From contig NC_057867.1 of the NCBI RefSeq assembly GCF_019393635.1, positions 3,280,889-3,344,888 on the forward strand: a stretch of DNA of 64,000 bases. Reading direction: 5' to 3'. A program made the position numbers and the translations under genes. The first letter of the stretch is position 1. Every line of letters begins with the position of its first letter. Shown here in pieces: positions 63,191 to 64,000 of this stretch. Origin of the DNA: Dromiciops gliroides (taxonomy: Eukaryota > Chordata > Mammalia > Microbiotheria > Microbiotheriidae). Under the pieces are notes generated by a model that was given only the letters and a program-made list of their open reading frames with translations, had not been told where the DNA came from and searched no databases.

Positions 63191-63789
63191 ACGTGTACCC
63201 CCCCCCCAAGTTCCTTATCTGGGCGCCTTCTCAGTGGGGCTAAGAGCCCCTGCAGCTCCTCTGTGGCCAGCAGGTGGATGGGCCGGCCAGGCAGCCGCGG
63301 CCCAGGGTCACCACCCAGCAATGGTCGGAGGGCGGGGTGGGGGAGGGGGCCTGGCCTCAGCCAAAATGGAGCGGTGGTGGCCGGGTCTATCCAGGCCTGC
63401 CCCGAGGCCCGCGCCACCGAGCAGGGCGGGCCGGGGGTGGGCTGGGGAGGGGCGAGGGCGGGGCCGCTGCCTTTCACGCGGCACCCGGTCGTCCCTCACG
63501 CGCTGCTTTCGCCCCCTGCCGCTCTCCAGGGTCCAGCTCTGGGCCTGGCATCCGGCAGGGGGAAGATGACTAAGCCCCGTGCTGGGCGGCGCACCGTGGG
63601 GGGGTTGGGGTGTGTGTGAAGAAGTCCATCCCTCCCCGGGCCCGGGCCTGCCTCTGTCGGTCGCCTTGGCTCACAGCCTGTCACCACCGACCCGCCCCAG
63701 CCGCGAACTCGCGCCACTGCGCGTCCGACCCAGCTCCGGGAGCCGGCTAAGGTCCGGGCGCGGGCTCCGGATGGGGCCCGCCGAGGCAC

Positions 63790-63799
63790 GCGCATGCGC
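63790..63799. promoter_or_regulatory. NRF1 palindrome GCGCATGCGC
   Basis: Perfect copy of the NRF1 consensus, typical of CpG-island promoters of nuclear-encoded housekeeping genes. Confidence 0.7.
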
Positions 63800-63828
63800 C
63801 TCGCTCCCAACTCCTGTTTGTCGCAATG

Positions 63829-63980
63829 CCCCCCCCTGCCCCTTTCCTCCCCCTCCCCCCGCCCCTTTCCTCCCCCCTCCCCCCCGCCCCTTTCCTCCCC
63901 CCCTCCCCCCCGCCCCTTTCCTCCCCCTCCCCCGCCCCTTTCCCCCCCTCCCCCGCCCCTTTCCTCCCCCCTCCTCCGTT
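63829..63980. repeat. Pyrimidine tandem array (unit gcccctttcctccccctccc)
   Basis: About six imperfect copies of a 20-27 bp homopyrimidine unit in the CpG island, variable in C-run length. Can form triplex, i-motif or, on the minus strand, G-quadruplex structure. Confidence 0.85.
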
Positions 63981-64000
63981 CGCGGAAGACTCCGATGCGC

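Larger units (their letters stand above)
63220..64000. promoter_or_regulatory. CpG island edge, probable promoter of the next gene
   Basis: GC- and CpG-rich, with GC boxes (gggcggggcc near 63455-63465) and an NRF1 site. Frames here are compositional artefacts. In eutherians OGT follows TAF1 on the same strand, so an OGT promoter is plausible, but no OGT coding sequence is present. Confidence 0.6.

Noticed and set aside
63173..63619. Overlapping open frames of 96-148 residues at the terminal CpG island
   Set aside because: All frames are open because of composition; no homology or splice logic.

Overview
The window is vertebrate nuclear DNA, almost certainly from a marsupial X chromosome. The marsupial call rests on about 30 copies of a short tRNA-derived CORE-type SINE (head ggggcagctaggtggc, then gacctgagttcaaatc and gtgtgaccctgggcaagtca), mixed with L1, L2, CR1/L3-like, RTE-like and MIR/MAR-like repeats. 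The X call rests on synteny inferred from TAF1, which is X-linked in therian mammals. The exact species cannot be fixed from the sequence alone.

Layout. (1) 1-5000: a single-exon coding region for a RHOG-like Rho GTPase (855-1430), with a splice acceptor just upstream, a 3' UTR and an AATAAA signal. (2) About 5040-6060: a CpG-island promoter with two CACGTGAC E-boxes, GC boxes, an ETS site and a perfect 10+1+10 palindrome. (3) 5757-46367: the complete TAF1 gene (TFIID subunit 1, TAFII250) on the + strand. All 38 coding exons could be placed with consistent phases, giving a predicted protein of about 1919 residues: N-terminal TBP-binding segment, central TAF7-binding/HAT-like region with winged helix, CCHC zinc knuckle, two bromodomains and an acidic tail. 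(4) 46.5-63.2 kb: intergenic DNA made almost entirely of nested retroelements, with no gene I can support. (5) 63.2-64.0 kb: the edge of a second CpG island, with a perfect NRF1 palindrome and a pyrimidine-rich tandem array. It is probably the promoter of the next gene; OGT is the eutherian neighbour, but none of its coding sequence is visible.

Most notable points: a roughly 55-residue Gly/Asn-rich insertion in the TAF1 N-terminus encoded by a minisatellite; a cassette exon between TAF1 exons 35 and 36 that keeps good splice sites but has an in-frame TGA; an X-linked RHOG paralogue; a 37-nt tailless U6 retro-copy with an 11-bp duplication; an intact small hAT-type element with an 8-bp duplication; a solo LTR with TGT...ACA ends; and several stacked SINE insertions whose target duplications can be read directly. 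I saw no wholly new multi-gene system. The window looks like one large conserved housekeeping gene in a heavily retrotransposed setting.
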